The notes under the pieces are model-generated. The model did no database searches and was not told the origin of the DNA. It saw only the letters and a program-made list of their open reading frames with translations. A program made the translations under genes and the position numbers. 64,000 bases of DNA from Chitinimonas arctica. GTDB taxonomy: Bacteria; Pseudomonadota; Gammaproteobacteria; Burkholderiales; Chitinimonadaceae. How positions within the stretch are numbered: the stretch's first letter is position 1; each line of letters begins with the position of its first letter. Positions 52,569 to 61,782 of the stretch are shown here, piece after piece. The stretch spans positions 248,001 to 312,000 of the forward strand of contig NZ_CP041730.1 of NCBI RefSeq assembly GCF_007431345.1, given 5' to 3'.

Positions 52569-54269
52569 TCATCCATTACCGTTAAGACTAGCCCGCTTGC
52601 CGGCACGCCAGATCGACCAGATCAGCCAGATGCTGTTGAAGAAAGCGATCAGGAAGCCAATAAAGCCGAAAGCGGGTAGTCCAAAGATGCGCGGCCCGGC
52701 CGGCACGGTCATGACGATGCTGGAGCCGATGATCAGGCAGCCGGTGACGATGCCCAGGGTCAGGCGGCTGGCGGCACGGTCTATCTGCTCGCCGAAATGA
52801 TCGAGCCGCTTCAGGTCCAGGTCTATTTTCAGCTTGCCGCGCCGGGCCGCCTTGACCAGGCGGGACATATCGCGCGGCACGCCACCCAGCAGGGTCAGGA
52901 CTTCCCAGAGATTGCGGCGGCCCTTCCTGGCCAGCGCGCGCGGCGAATAGCGGCTCATCATGACCTGGCGCACAAAGGGCGTCAGGTGCGGCACCATCTG
53001 GAAATCGGGGTCGAGCTGGCGCCCCAGGCCTTCCAGGGTAATCAGCGCCTTGAACAGCAGGGTCAGATCGGCCGGCAAGGTAATCGCATGCTCGCGCATG
53101 ATGCCGATGATGTCGTTGAGCAACTGGCCAAAACGAACATCCTTCAAAGCCAGGTTCTCGTAATTGAACATGAACTCGGCCAGGTCGGCGGCCAGCTTTT
53201 CCTCATCCACCGGCACATCGGCGGTCCAGTCCAGCAGCACGTTGAGGATGCCCCGTTCATCCCGCGAGGACAGCGCCGCCAGCAGATCCACGATCTCGTC
53301 GCGGCGCGGCGCCGGCAGGCGCCCCACCATACCGAAGTCGATAAAGGCAATGCGGTTGCCGGGCAGGTAGATCACATTGCCCGGGTGTGGATCGGCGTGG
53401 AAATAGCCGTCTATCAGGACCATCTTCAGCACCGCATCGGCGCCTCTTTGCGCCAATACCCGCCGGTCCAGCCCGGCCGGTTCCAGCAGTTCCAGCTCAT
53501 TGCCGGGTACGCCGCCGATATAGGCCTGTACATTGACGATCTCATTGGTGTGCTCCCAGAAGATTTCCGGGATGACGATATTGGGATCGGCGGCGAAATT
53601 CTCGGCGAAGCGGCGATGGTGGTGGGCTTCCTGGGCCAGGTCCAGTTCGCGCCGCAAGGACTTGGCGAACTGTTCGACGATGCGGACAGGCTGGTATTGG
53701 CGGGCATCGGGAAACTCGAACTCCACCAGGCTGGCCAGGTGATGCAGTACCCGCAGATCGGCTTCGATCTTCGCCACGATATTCGGCCGCCGCACCTTGA
53801 GGATAATCAGCCTGCCGTCCGGTAGCGTGGCGCGGTGCACCTGGGCGATGGAGGCGGAACCGATGGGCACTTCGTCCAACTCGGTGAACAAGTCGCGTGG
53901 CGAGGCGCTCCAGACGCGGGTCAACTCCGCTTCCAGCTCTGAAAATGGCAGGGAAGGCACATTGGACTGCAGAATTTCGAACTCGGCGATCCATTCCGGC
54001 GGGAACACGTCCACCCGCGTCGCCATGACCTGGCCCAACTTGATAAAGGTCGGCCCCAGCGCCTCCAGCGCCCGCCTGGCCCGCACGGGTGCCTCCAGAT
54101 CCAGGCGGACTTCGTCCTCTGGCAGATCCAGCGACTCGCCGGCGCGCTCGAAAGTGCGCTGCACATTCAAACGCCGAATCAGGTCGCCAAAGCCATGCCT
54201 GGTCAGCACGCCGATGATTTCGCGGATGCGCGGCAAGTCGCGCATCAGGCTGATGGTCTCTTTTAGCAT
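52569..54269 (-). CDS. ubiB: UbiB/AarF-family atypical kinase
   Basis: ABC1-family protein needed for ubiquinone synthesis. The 566 residues contain the family KxGQ motif in FIKLGQVMATR, the ATP lysine in LIILKVRRPN, the catalytic loop GYFHADPHPGNVIY and the DFG in IAFIDFGMVGRL. Two closely spaced hydrophobic segments at the C-terminus (about 505-555) anchor it in the inner membrane. It may be ubiB itself or a paralogue; no other ubi gene adjoins it. Confidence 0.85.
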   Translation of the reverse strand: MLKETISLMRDLPRIREIIGVLTRHGFGDLIRRLNVQRTFERAGESLDLPEDEVRLDLEAPVRARRALEALGPTFIKLGQVMATRVDVFPPEWIAEFEILQSNVPSLPFSELEAELTRVWSASPRDLFTELDEVPIGSASIAQVHRATLPDGRLIILKVRRPNIVAKIEADLRVLHHLASLVEFEFPDARQYQPVRIVEQFAKSLRRELDLAQEAHHHRRFAENFAADPNIVIPEIFWEHTNEIVNVQAYIGGVPGNELELLEPAGLDRRVLAQRGADAVLKMVLIDGYFHADPHPGNVIYLPGNRIAFIDFGMVGRLPAPRRDEIVDLLAALSSRDERGILNVLLDWTADVPVDEEKLAADLAEFMFNYENLALKDVRFGQLLNDIIGIMREHAITLPADLTLLFKALITLEGLGRQLDPDFQMVPHLTPFVRQVMMSRYSPRALARKGRRNLWEVLTLLGGVPRDMSRLVKAARRGKLKIDLDLKRLDHFGEQIDRAASRLTLGIVTGCLIIGSSIVMTVPAGPRIFGLPAFGFIGFLIAFFNSIWLIWSIWRAGKRASLNGNG

Positions 54270-54517
54270 GGTCGAAACTCGGAAAAGCGGCTCTTAAGGG
54301 TAGCGTAGATTGACACGGTGCCAACGGCGGAAATCCTTCGATCCAAGGGGTTCCCGCAAAAAATCCGTTCGTTTGGCGCCTAGTACAGGGCTACCTTTAG
54401 GTGATTGATTCAAGAAGCTAAAATTTTTCGAGGTTTCAGTGGTCATACGCGGCCTGGCAGTATCACAAAACGCCGCCAGGGATTGCGGCTTTACAGCCTC
54501 CCCTTATTGCTTTTAGA

Positions 54518-55186
54518 GTGCCGACCATGACGTTTACTTGCCGACACCTTCTTCTGCTGTTGCTGCTACCGCTAGTCCAACCAGCTTTCGCCGTCCCCAA
54601 GGAAAATCCGCCCACCGTCAGCCAGTCCGAGGATGCCAAGGCGCTGGCCGAGAATGAATCCGGTTCGCGCTTCGCCCAGGACATCATGCTGCAGGCTTTG
54701 GGCCTGATTGGCGTGACCTATCGCTGGGGCGGCGCCTCGCCGGAAAGTGGCCTGGATTGCAGCGGTTTTATTAAATATGTGTTCCAGCAGTCCATGAACA
54801 TCGCCCTGCCCCACAATGCGTTCGCCATCAGCCGGCTGGGCGAAGATGTGGAGAAGGAAGCCCTCAAGCCGGGCGATCTGGTGTTCTTCAATACCCTGGG
54901 CCGCCGGTTTTCCCACGTGGGCATCTACCTGGGTGACGACCGCTTTATCCATTCGCCGTCAAAGGGTAGCAAGGTACAGGTGGTACGCCTGTCCGATGCC
55001 TATTGGGCCAAGCGCTTCACCGGTGCCCGGCGGGTAACGCAGGAAAGCGTGGCCGAGCGTACGCCGCAACTTTCGCAGCCGATGAGCGACGTGCGGGAAG
55101 TGAAGAGCAGCGGCAAGAAGTCGCGCAAGGGCGGCAAGGCACCCAAGAAGCAAGGAAAAAAGAAGGCGAAGAAGAAGAAACGCTAG
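54518..55186 (+). CDS. NlpC/P60 (C40) cell-wall hydrolase
   Basis: Secreted or periplasmic peptidoglycan endopeptidase. After a signal peptide (LLLLLLLPLVQPAFA-VP) comes one NlpC/P60 domain (about residues 55-170) with the catalytic Cys in GLDCSGFIKYVF, the His in RFSHVGIYLG and the third residue in FIHSPSKG. The last 35 residues are Lys/Arg-rich (KSRKGGKAPKKQGKKKAKKKKR) and may bind acidic polymers. The start is either GTG 54518 or ATG 54527. A weak hairpin follows the gene. Confidence 0.9.
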   Translation: MPTMTFTCRHLLLLLLLPLVQPAFAVPKENPPTVSQSEDAKALAENESGSRFAQDIMLQALGLIGVTYRWGGASPESGLDCSGFIKYVFQQSMNIALPHNAFAISRLGEDVEKEALKPGDLVFFNTLGRRFSHVGIYLGDDRFIHSPSKGSKVQVVRLSDAYWAKRFTGARRVTQESVAERTPQLSQPMSDVREVKSSGKKSRKGGKAPKKQGKKKAKKKKR

Positions 55187-55216
55187 GCTTTCGCCTGCTG
55201 TGCTGCCGGATGGAGC

Positions 55217-55239
55217 GGCGACCGGGGACACCGGTCGCC
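55217..55239. terminator. Hairpin after the NlpC/P60 gene
   Basis: GGCGACCGG-ggaca-CCGGTCGCC is a perfect 9-bp stem, followed by TTGTGGTG, a poor T-run. It lies between convergent genes and may slow or stop transcription from either side. Confidence 0.5.
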
Positions 55240-55256
55240 TTGTGGTGTGAACTACC

Positions 55257-55688
55257 TTATGCGGCAACCGCCGTGGTGTAGAACGCCAGCGGGCCGGTGC
55301 TGGTCAGCCCGATATTGAAGTGCTGGCCGCAGGTGGTGCCCTGCCCGGCCAACTCGGTGTTGCGCACGATCTCATGCAGCAACTCCAGTTCCTTGAATTC
55401 CTCGACCAGTTCGCCATCGCCATTGAGCAGAATCTCGATGCGTTCGCGATCGGGATGGCTGCCCACTACCTGGATGCGGCTTCCTTCACTCCACCACTGT
55501 AGTTGCACCGGCGGCGGTACGGGCACCGCCTGGCCTTCCAGCAGCGTGGCCAACGACTTGCCGTAATTAGCCAGATTCGCCGCCGCCTTGCCACGAATCG
55601 CATCGAGTTGCACACCGGCCATATCGGACGAAATGCCAAAAATGCGCGCCAAACCTTCGTCCAGCCGATTGTCCTTGAGCGCCACCAT
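55257..55688 (-). CDS. Hypothetical protein
   Basis: A 143-residue protein with no recognisable family. The N-terminal half is helical (LDEGLARIFGISSDMAG; AAANLANYGKSLATLLEG) and the C-terminal half has strands and an acidic helix (GDGELVEEFKELELLHEIV). No signal peptide or membrane segment. It stands alone between convergent NlpC and mutS. Confidence 0.55.
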   Translation of the reverse strand: MVALKDNRLDEGLARIFGISSDMAGVQLDAIRGKAAANLANYGKSLATLLEGQAVPVPPPVQLQWWSEGSRIQVVGSHPDRERIEILLNGDGELVEEFKELELLHEIVRNTELAGQGTTCGQHFNIGLTSTGPLAFYTTAVAA

Positions 55689-55717
55689 TTAATTACTTCT
55701 CCCTGGAAATAAACACT

Positions 55718-55736
55718 GCCGGCACGAGATGCCGGC
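55718..55736 (-). terminator. Possible hairpin upstream of the hypothetical gene and after mutS
   Basis: GCCGGCA-cgaga-TGCCGGC is a perfect 7-bp stem in the 104-bp gap. On the minus strand it is followed by GTGTTTATTT, so it could end mutS transcription. Confidence 0.5.
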
Positions 55737-55792
55737 CTAGTTATTCATCGAGTCGTTATAGACGGACTGATGATCTTTACCGATTGAATTTT

Positions 55793-58381
55793 TCAATCCT
55801 CCCTGGCCAGTCGACTGAGTTCGTAAAGCAGTTCGTGTGCTTCACGCGGCGTCATCTGGTCGGGATCCACCAACGCCAGCCGTTCGACAAGCGGGTTGGG
55901 TTCGAGTTCCGGTTCAACCGCCTGCGGTAAGGAAAAAAGATCTCCTTGCCCGCCCTGGGTGGCGCGCTGGTTTTCCAGTTCGGTCAGGTAGCGCTTGGCC
56001 TGGCGGATGGTATCGCGCGGTACGCCGGCCAATTGCGCCACCTGCAAGCCATAGCTCTGGCTGGCCGGACCTTCTTCCACGCTATGCAGAAAGACGATCT
56101 TGTCCTTGTGCTCGACCGCGTCCAGGTGCACGTTGGCCACCTGCGGGTAATCCAGCGCCAGGCGGGTCAGCTCGAAATAATGGGTGGCGAACAGCGTATA
56201 GCTGCGATTCTTCTCGATCAAGGCCCGGGCAATGGCCCAAGCCAGGGCAAGACCGTCGAAAGTCGAGGTGCCGCGTCCCACTTCATCCATCAATACCAGC
56301 GCATGGTCGCCGGCATTGTTGAGGATATTGGCGGTCTCGGTCATCTCCACCATAAAGGTGGAGCGGCCGCCGGCCAGATCGTCGCTGGCGCCGATACGGG
56401 TGAAGATGCGGTCCAGCCGGCCGATCACAGCCCGCTTGGCCGGTACGAAGCTGCCGATATGGGCCAGCAGCGCAATCAATGCCGCCTGGCGCATATAGGT
56501 CGACTTACCGCCCATGTTCGGACCGGTGATCAGCAGCAGCTTGCGGCCGGCATCGAATTTCAGGTCGTTGGCGATAAATGCTTCGCCGGAACCATCGCGC
56601 AATTGCTGCTCCACCACCGGATGGCGGCCCGCTTCGATCTGCAGGAGGGTCTCGTCGCGGAACTCGGGCGCCACCCAGCCCTGCACCAGGGCCCGATCCG
56701 CCAGCGCGGCCAGCACATCCAGCCCGGCCACCGCCTGGGCAAGCAGCTGCAGGCTGGCGACGAAGGGCGCCAAGCCGTCCAGCAGCCCTTCATACAACGC
56801 CTTCTCCAGCGCCAGGGATCGCTCCTGGGCGGACAAAGCCTTGTCCTCGAAAGCCTTCAGCTCAGGCGTGATATAGCGTTCCGCGTTTTTCAGGGTCTGG
56901 CGGCGGCGGTAGTCGTCCGGAATCTTGTGGCCATGGGAATTGCTGACCTCGATATAGAAACCGTGCACGCGATTGTATTCGACCTTGAGATTGGGAATAC
57001 CGCTGCGCGTACGCTCGCTGGCTTCGAGGGCCAGCAGGAAATCACCGTGGTTGGTCTGCAGTGCCCGCAGCTCATCCAGCTCGGCATGGAAGCCTGCCCG
57101 TATCACGCCACCGTCGCGTATCACCACCGAGGGCTCATCCATCACCGCACGTTCCAGCAACTCGACGGCCTCGGCGGGCGGCTGCAATTGCTGCCCCAGC
57201 TCGGCCAGCAAGGCGTTCGCCGGCAACAAGGGCAGCAATTGCGGCAAGGCCAGCAGGCTGTCGCGCAGGCTGGAAAGATCGCGTGGGCGGGCCGAGCGCA
57301 GCGCCACCCGGGCGGCGATCCGCTCGATATCGTGGATGGCGCCCAGCCGTTCACGCAGCCCCTCCAGCCCGGCCGAATCGGCCAGGGCCCCGACCGCATC
57401 GCGTCGCCGGGCCACCTTGGCCTGGTTGCGCAGCGGATGGTGCAGCCAATGCCGCAACAGCCGGCTACCCATCGAGGTGGCACAGACATCCAGCAAGGAG
57501 AACAAGGTGGGCGAGGCTTCGCCGCGGATGGTTTCGGTCAGCTCCAGATTGCGCCGGGTCGCGCCATCCAGCGTCAGGTATTGCCCGACATGCTCCAGGA
57601 TCAGGCCGGTGATATGCGGCAACGCGCCGCACTGGGTCTGGCGGGCATATTCCAGCAAGGCGCCGGCGCTGCCCACGGCCACGCCGGCCTCTTCGATACC
57701 GAAACCGCTGAGGTTTTGGGTCTGGAACTGGCGGGCCAGATTGCGGGCGGCGGTTTCGGCATCGAACTGCCAGCTGGCCACCCGCTTGACAGCATAGCCG
57801 CTGGCGGCCGGCAGCTCCAGGGCCAGATCGTCGGGCAGCAGCACCTCGGCCGGCTTGAGCCGCTCCAGCTCGGATGCCAAGGTCTCGGCGGCCGCTTCCA
57901 TCAGGCGGAATTCGCCGGATGCCAGCGACAGCCAGGCCAGGCCCAGGCGCCCCTTGATGGCGTTCACCGCCAGCAGGATATTGTCGCGCTTGTCGTCGAG
58001 CAGGGCGGCATCGGTCAAGGTGCCGGGCGTGACGATACGCACCACCCGCCGTTCCACCGGCCCCTTGCTGGTGGCCGGATCGCCGAACTGCTCGCAGATG
58101 GCCACCGATTCGCCCAGTTTGACCAGCTTGGCCAGATACTGTTCGGCGGCGTGGAAGGGTACGCCAGCCATCTTGATCGGCATGCCGGCGGTCTGGCCAC
58201 GCGTCGTCAGCGTGATATCCAGCAGGCGGGCAGCCTTGACCGCGTCGTCGAAAAACAGCTCGTAGAAGTCGCCCATGCGATAGAACATCAGCTTGTCGGG
58301 GTGCTGCGATTTCAGCCCCAGGTACTGCTGCATCATCGGCGTATGGGATACGGTGTTGTTTTTACTGGTCGATTTGTCCAA
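55793..58381 (-). CDS. mutS: DNA mismatch repair protein MutS
   Basis: Recognises mismatches and starts repair. The 862 residues begin with MMQQYLGLKSQHPDKLMFYRMGDFYELFFDDA, containing the mismatch-binding FYE motif. The connector, core and clamp domains follow, then the ATPase with Walker A GPNMGGKSTYMRQ, the signature around TFMVEMTE and Walker B DEVGRGTSTFDG. Length and order are normal. Confidence 0.98.
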   Translation of the reverse strand: MDKSTSKNNTVSHTPMMQQYLGLKSQHPDKLMFYRMGDFYELFFDDAVKAARLLDITLTTRGQTAGMPIKMAGVPFHAAEQYLAKLVKLGESVAICEQFGDPATSKGPVERRVVRIVTPGTLTDAALLDDKRDNILLAVNAIKGRLGLAWLSLASGEFRLMEAAAETLASELERLKPAEVLLPDDLALELPAASGYAVKRVASWQFDAETAARNLARQFQTQNLSGFGIEEAGVAVGSAGALLEYARQTQCGALPHITGLILEHVGQYLTLDGATRRNLELTETIRGEASPTLFSLLDVCATSMGSRLLRHWLHHPLRNQAKVARRRDAVGALADSAGLEGLRERLGAIHDIERIAARVALRSARPRDLSSLRDSLLALPQLLPLLPANALLAELGQQLQPPAEAVELLERAVMDEPSVVIRDGGVIRAGFHAELDELRALQTNHGDFLLALEASERTRSGIPNLKVEYNRVHGFYIEVSNSHGHKIPDDYRRRQTLKNAERYITPELKAFEDKALSAQERSLALEKALYEGLLDGLAPFVASLQLLAQAVAGLDVLAALADRALVQGWVAPEFRDETLLQIEAGRHPVVEQQLRDGSGEAFIANDLKFDAGRKLLLITGPNMGGKSTYMRQAALIALLAHIGSFVPAKRAVIGRLDRIFTRIGASDDLAGGRSTFMVEMTETANILNNAGDHALVLMDEVGRGTSTFDGLALAWAIARALIEKNRSYTLFATHYFELTRLALDYPQVANVHLDAVEHKDKIVFLHSVEEGPASQSYGLQVAQLAGVPRDTIRQAKRYLTELENQRATQGGQGDLFSLPQAVEPELEPNPLVERLALVDPDQMTPREAHELLYELSRLARED

Positions 58382-58840
58382 TTGTCTTAAACCGTTCTAA
58401 AAGCTTATCGGAAAGAATCGGTAATTATCACATGCGCCCGCCGCTACGGCAGCCAGGCTGCGCATCGGGCCGACGGATATATTGCCCCCATCATCCGGAA
58501 GGTGGTTCCGGCAGCAAGCCCGGCCAAGCCCGCGCACCGCGCAACCGCCCCAATGCAGCTGGCGCTTGCAGGCATGAACGTCCGCCAGGGCGGTTGGACC
58601 GGCGATCCGCGCAGCGCGACTTCCCATCCCGCCCACTGGCCGTGAGCTGCGTCATGCTGAGACGGGTAATGTGGACGAGCGCGCGGGCCAGTTCCCTACA
58701 GGCAAGCGATGGCAGTTGTCGCCTGACTATAGTTTTAATGAATAGCCATAGGCCAATGTATAAATACGTCCGTCATACCATCCTTGGCACCAGTGGTTCG
58801 CGTAAATTTTCATATCGCTTACTAATACGTGGTGCTGCTC
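58382..58840. other. Intergenic region between mutS and the LRR gene
   Basis: About 460 bp. Plus- and minus-strand frames of 60-160 codons cross it but have random, Arg/Pro-rich composition. It must hold the mutS promoter. The last part (58842-58908) is a frameshifted remnant of the LRR gene, listed with that gene. Confidence 0.4.
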
Positions 58841-58841
58841 C

Positions 58842-58908
58842 CTATAAATGCCAATATTGCGATGCTGCCTTAGTAGCAAGCACCCTTGCCAATACCTGGG
58901 CTCCGCTG
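58842..58908 (-). pseudogene. Out-of-frame remnant of one more leucine-rich repeat
   Basis: Right after the LRR gene's TGA, the neighbouring frame reads IGDSGAQVLARVLATKAA, a good match to the repeat consensus IGDxGAQALAxALAS, and then reaches a stop at 58842-58844. A small indel near 58915-58925 would restore one more repeat to the gene. Confidence 0.6.
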
Positions 58909-59469
58909 TCACCAATCTAGTTTCTGGTACTGACTAACGCAGGTGACGCGGGCTTTGCTGCCAAGTACCCTCAAAGCTTGCGCGTCGCTGTCTCCGATCC
59001 GGTTCGTGCCCAGATCAAGATAGCTGAGGCGGGTATTGCTGGCGAGGGCCTCTGCCAATGCCTGTGCGCCGCTGTCACCGATCTGGTTACTGCCCAAGCT
59101 GAGCGTAGTGAGGTATTTATTGCTGGCGAGCGCTTTTGCCAGGGCCTGCGCGCCGTCGTCACCGATCTTGTTATTGCCCAGATAGAGTGCGGCGAGGCAG
59201 GTATTACCAGCGATTACATCAGCCAGTGCCTGCGCTCCGATGTCGCCGATCTGATTCCAGCGCAGGTCAAGCTGAGTGAGGCAGGTATTGCAGGTAATCG
59301 CTTCGGCCAGTACCCGCGCGCTGCTGTCATCGATCTGGTTATCGCCTCGCATATCGGACAGATCAAGATTGGTCAGAGTGTAGTCATTCGCCCGCAATCG
59401 CCGGATCGCTTCACGCAGCTTTTGATTGCTGATGCCGGCAAGGCTGGCATTGGGTATCGTACCAGGCAT
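58909..59469 (-). CDS. Leucine-rich-repeat protein (ribonuclease-inhibitor type)
   Basis: A 186-residue protein with four to five repeats of 28 residues of the type LTxLDLxxNQIGDxGAQALAxALASNTx, the RI-like LRR class common in eukaryotes and in bacterial effectors. There is no signal peptide or anchor. The ATG at 59469 has a GGGGGTGAAA ribosome site; a GTG at 59577 would add 36 Cys-containing residues. The last 15 residues (SQYQKLDW) depart from the repeat, and a further repeat follows in another frame. With a T3SS in the same window it is an effector candidate, without direct proof. Confidence 0.8.
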   Translation of the reverse strand: MPGTIPNASLAGISNQKLREAIRRLRANDYTLTNLDLSDMRGDNQIDDSSARVLAEAITCNTCLTQLDLRWNQIGDIGAQALADVIAGNTCLAALYLGNNKIGDDGAQALAKALASNKYLTTLSLGSNQIGDSGAQALAEALASNTRLSYLDLGTNRIGDSDAQALRVLGSKARVTCVSQYQKLDW

Positions 59470-59790
59470 TTTCACCCCCCCAACATTGCTTGCAATCAAT
59501 CTTCCGCACTCCTTTGGTGGGCAATCAGATGACGGTTTGGAGCATCCATATTCTTGGCACTCAGCATGCACACTCACACAAAGAGTCCTTATGCGACTTC
59601 GGTGTCGAGCGCTGTAATCTTCATTATCATCAGGCTGTCCAACCCAGCTGTGGCAATTGCTGCATGACTGTGGATTTTTTCATTGCCTGGCAACACTCAA
59701 TTGCAATTTCCGTATCACAACCGCTTCGCAATAGTTCCAATGGGCCATTGCCCGCAGGCCGTGTTGCCTGGAAGATCGCGCCCGATTCAA

Positions 59791-59840
59791 AATTTGTCCA
59801 ATACGCAAAAAAACTAATTTGTCCAATACGCAAAAAAACT
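59791..59840 (+). repeat. Perfect 25-bp tandem duplication before the PEP-CTERM gene
   Basis: Positions 59791-59815 and 59816-59840 are identical 25-mers, each containing TTTGTCCAATACGC and a run of seven As ending ACT. The pair ends 23 bp before the start codon, where promoter or leader signals should be. It could be a doubled regulator site or a recent slippage duplication. Confidence 0.9.
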
Positions 59841-59863
59841 GAAGATCTCGGGTATCCACACGC

Positions 59864-60763
59864 ATGAAAGTTAGCAAGATCGCAATGCAACTGATCACCA
59901 GCGGCTTGTTCGCCATGGCATTGGGCACGGCCCAAGCCGCCAATGTCTCCACCACGGTTTCCTACGATACCGCCGGTTTGGACCATACCAGTTGGCTGGT
60001 CCCAGCCACTGCCACAAGCACCGGCACGAACGAGACCTGGATCGACACCAAGGATCTCCCCCCCATCCCCGGCCCGGGCTATGATCTGCGTCATACCACT
60101 TATATGTCGATGGGTGCCTGGGCGAACGAGCGTAGCGAATTGTCCGCTTCGGTCCGGGATCTGCGTGCAGGCGGCATCGCCACCAGCAGCGCGAACTGGA
60201 GCGACAGCTTCGTCAACAACAGCGGCAACAGCCAGAACTACAAATTCAATCTATCGCTCCTGGGCATGACCGCCCACATGGGCGGCTGGACAGGCAACCT
60301 GGCGCGGCGCGACTACCAAGCCGGCTTCGTCGCGGATGTACTCGTCAACGGCGTGTCGGTATGGCGCTCAGCCCAGACTTTCAACTACCAGGCGGGTTTG
60401 GCTTCGGTCGTCAAATCGGGGTTCGATCTAGGCGATGCGGTCATCTACGCCGATGGCGATGAGCACAGGCCGGTGTTTTTCGCTCTGGATAGCTATGCTG
60501 GCCAAGTGGACCTGGGTACCTTCGCCACCGGCCAATCAGCCGATGTCAGCTACACGATCTCCTCTTTCGCTCGCTGGAGCGATCCGGAAGGCTGTTCTTA
60601 TGAATGCGGCAGTATTGGCGTCAATATTTTCGACAATCGCGGTGCCATTGGCCAGCGCATCGTCTCGGCACCGGTACCCGAGCCGGAAAGCTACGCCATG
60701 CTGCTGGGCGGGCTGGGCCTGATCGGCGCCATCGCACGTCGTCGCATGGCTGCCGCGAAGTAA
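59864..60763 (+). CDS. PEP-CTERM sorting-domain exported protein
   Basis: A 299-residue protein with a signal peptide ending GTAQA-AN (about residue 25) and a C-terminal PEP-CTERM tag: VPEPESYAM, a hydrophobic helix LLGGLGLIGAIA and RRR. Such proteins are cut by exosortase and usually go to the cell surface or extracellular matrix. The body is strand-rich with many Asn, Ser and Trp residues and no family I recognise. Exosortase is not in this window. It ends at a strong terminator. Confidence 0.9.
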   Translation: MKVSKIAMQLITSGLFAMALGTAQAANVSTTVSYDTAGLDHTSWLVPATATSTGTNETWIDTKDLPPIPGPGYDLRHTTYMSMGAWANERSELSASVRDLRAGGIATSSANWSDSFVNNSGNSQNYKFNLSLLGMTAHMGGWTGNLARRDYQAGFVADVLVNGVSVWRSAQTFNYQAGLASVVKSGFDLGDAVIYADGDEHRPVFFALDSYAGQVDLGTFATGQSADVSYTISSFARWSDPEGCSYECGSIGVNIFDNRGAIGQRIVSAPVPEPESYAMLLGGLGLIGAIARRRMAAAK

Positions 60764-60783
60764 GCGATAAGCCCGGTCGAAAA

Positions 60784-60819
60784 ACGCAAAACGCCACTCG
60801 CACGAGTGGCGTTTTGCGT
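60784..60819. terminator. Bidirectional terminator between the PEP-CTERM gene and suhB
   Basis: ACGCAAAACGCCACTCG pairs perfectly with CGAGTGGCGTTTTGCGT around a 2-base loop, with A and T runs in the arms. It serves two convergent genes. Confidence 0.88.
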
Positions 60820-60836
60820 CAATGAACCCTGTCTAT

Positions 60837-61616
60837 CTATTTATGCGCTTGCAGCGTCTGCAGCAACTGGGCGAACACCTTGGGCGTGCCGGCCACCACG
60901 TTGCCGCTTTCCATATAACCGGTCTCGCCATCGAGGTCGGTGATCAGGCCGCCGGCTTCCTGCACCAGCAGGCTACCGGCCGCGATATCCCACGGTTGCA
61001 GGCCCAGTTCCCAGAAACCGTCGAAACGGCCGCAGGCGATATAGGCCAGATCCAGCGCCGCGGCACCGGGACGGCGCACGCCGGCCGACTTCTGGATCAC
61101 GTCCTTCAGCATATGCACATACATATCGAGCTTGCCGAAGGTGGTATAGGGGAAGCCGGTACCGATCAGGCCATCGGCCATTTCCTTGGTCTTGGAAACA
61201 CGGATACGACGGTCATTCAGGAATGCGCCGCCGCCGCGCGTGGCGGTGAACAGATCGTTATGGTTGGGGTCGTAGACCACGGCCTGGCTGATCTGGCCGC
61301 GATGTTCCAGCGCGATGGAAATACAGTACTGCGGTACGCCATGCAGGAAATTGGTGGTGCCATCGAGCGGATCGATGATCCAGGTATATTCGCTCTCCCC
61401 TTTGGCGCCGCCCTCTTCCGCTAGAATAGCGTGGCCCGGGTAGGCATCCAGCAGCGTCTGCACAATGGCGGCTTCGGCGGCACGGTCGACTTCGGTGACG
61501 AAGTTGTTGTGGTCCTTGGTCTCGATGCGCAGGTGATCGATATTGCTGGAAGCGCGCTGGATCAGCGAAGCGGCGCGGCGGGCTGCCTTGATGGCGGTGT
61601 TGAGCATCGGGTGCAT
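60837..61616 (-). CDS. suhB: Inositol-1-monophosphatase SuhB
   Basis: Mg-dependent phosphatase that also joins rRNA antitermination complexes. The 259 residues have ILAEEGG, the metal-binding IIDPLDGTTNFLHG and the C-terminal LQPWDIAAGSLLVQEAGG, all family signatures. The start at 61616 (MHPMLNTAIKAARRAA) is the conserved one; a longer frame to 61886 overlaps trmJ and is spurious. Divergent from trmJ, a common proteobacterial arrangement. Confidence 0.96.
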   Translation of the reverse strand: MHPMLNTAIKAARRAASLIQRASSNIDHLRIETKDHNNFVTEVDRAAEAAIVQTLLDAYPGHAILAEEGGAKGESEYTWIIDPLDGTTNFLHGVPQYCISIALEHRGQISQAVVYDPNHNDLFTATRGGGAFLNDRRIRVSKTKEMADGLIGTGFPYTTFGKLDMYVHMLKDVIQKSAGVRRPGAAALDLAYIACGRFDGFWELGLQPWDIAAGSLLVQEAGGLITDLDGETGYMESGNVVAGTPKVFAQLLQTLQAHK

Positions 61617-61782
61617 GGATATTCCTTCGGCAACGATTGAGCTTCCTGCCGAGGAAGAATAGACGAAGCGAGCGACCGAGGGGTCGCGGCACACGATGCG
61701 GCAGGAAGCAAAGAACAATAGAAACGGCGTCGGTCGGAACCGGCGCCGTTGATTTTCACAAGATTTTACGCGAAGTCGGCCA

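Noticed and set aside
55946..58390. 814-codon open frame on the plus strand opposite mutS
   Set aside because: Antisense shadow of mutS; Gln/Gly/Arg-rich, no family features.
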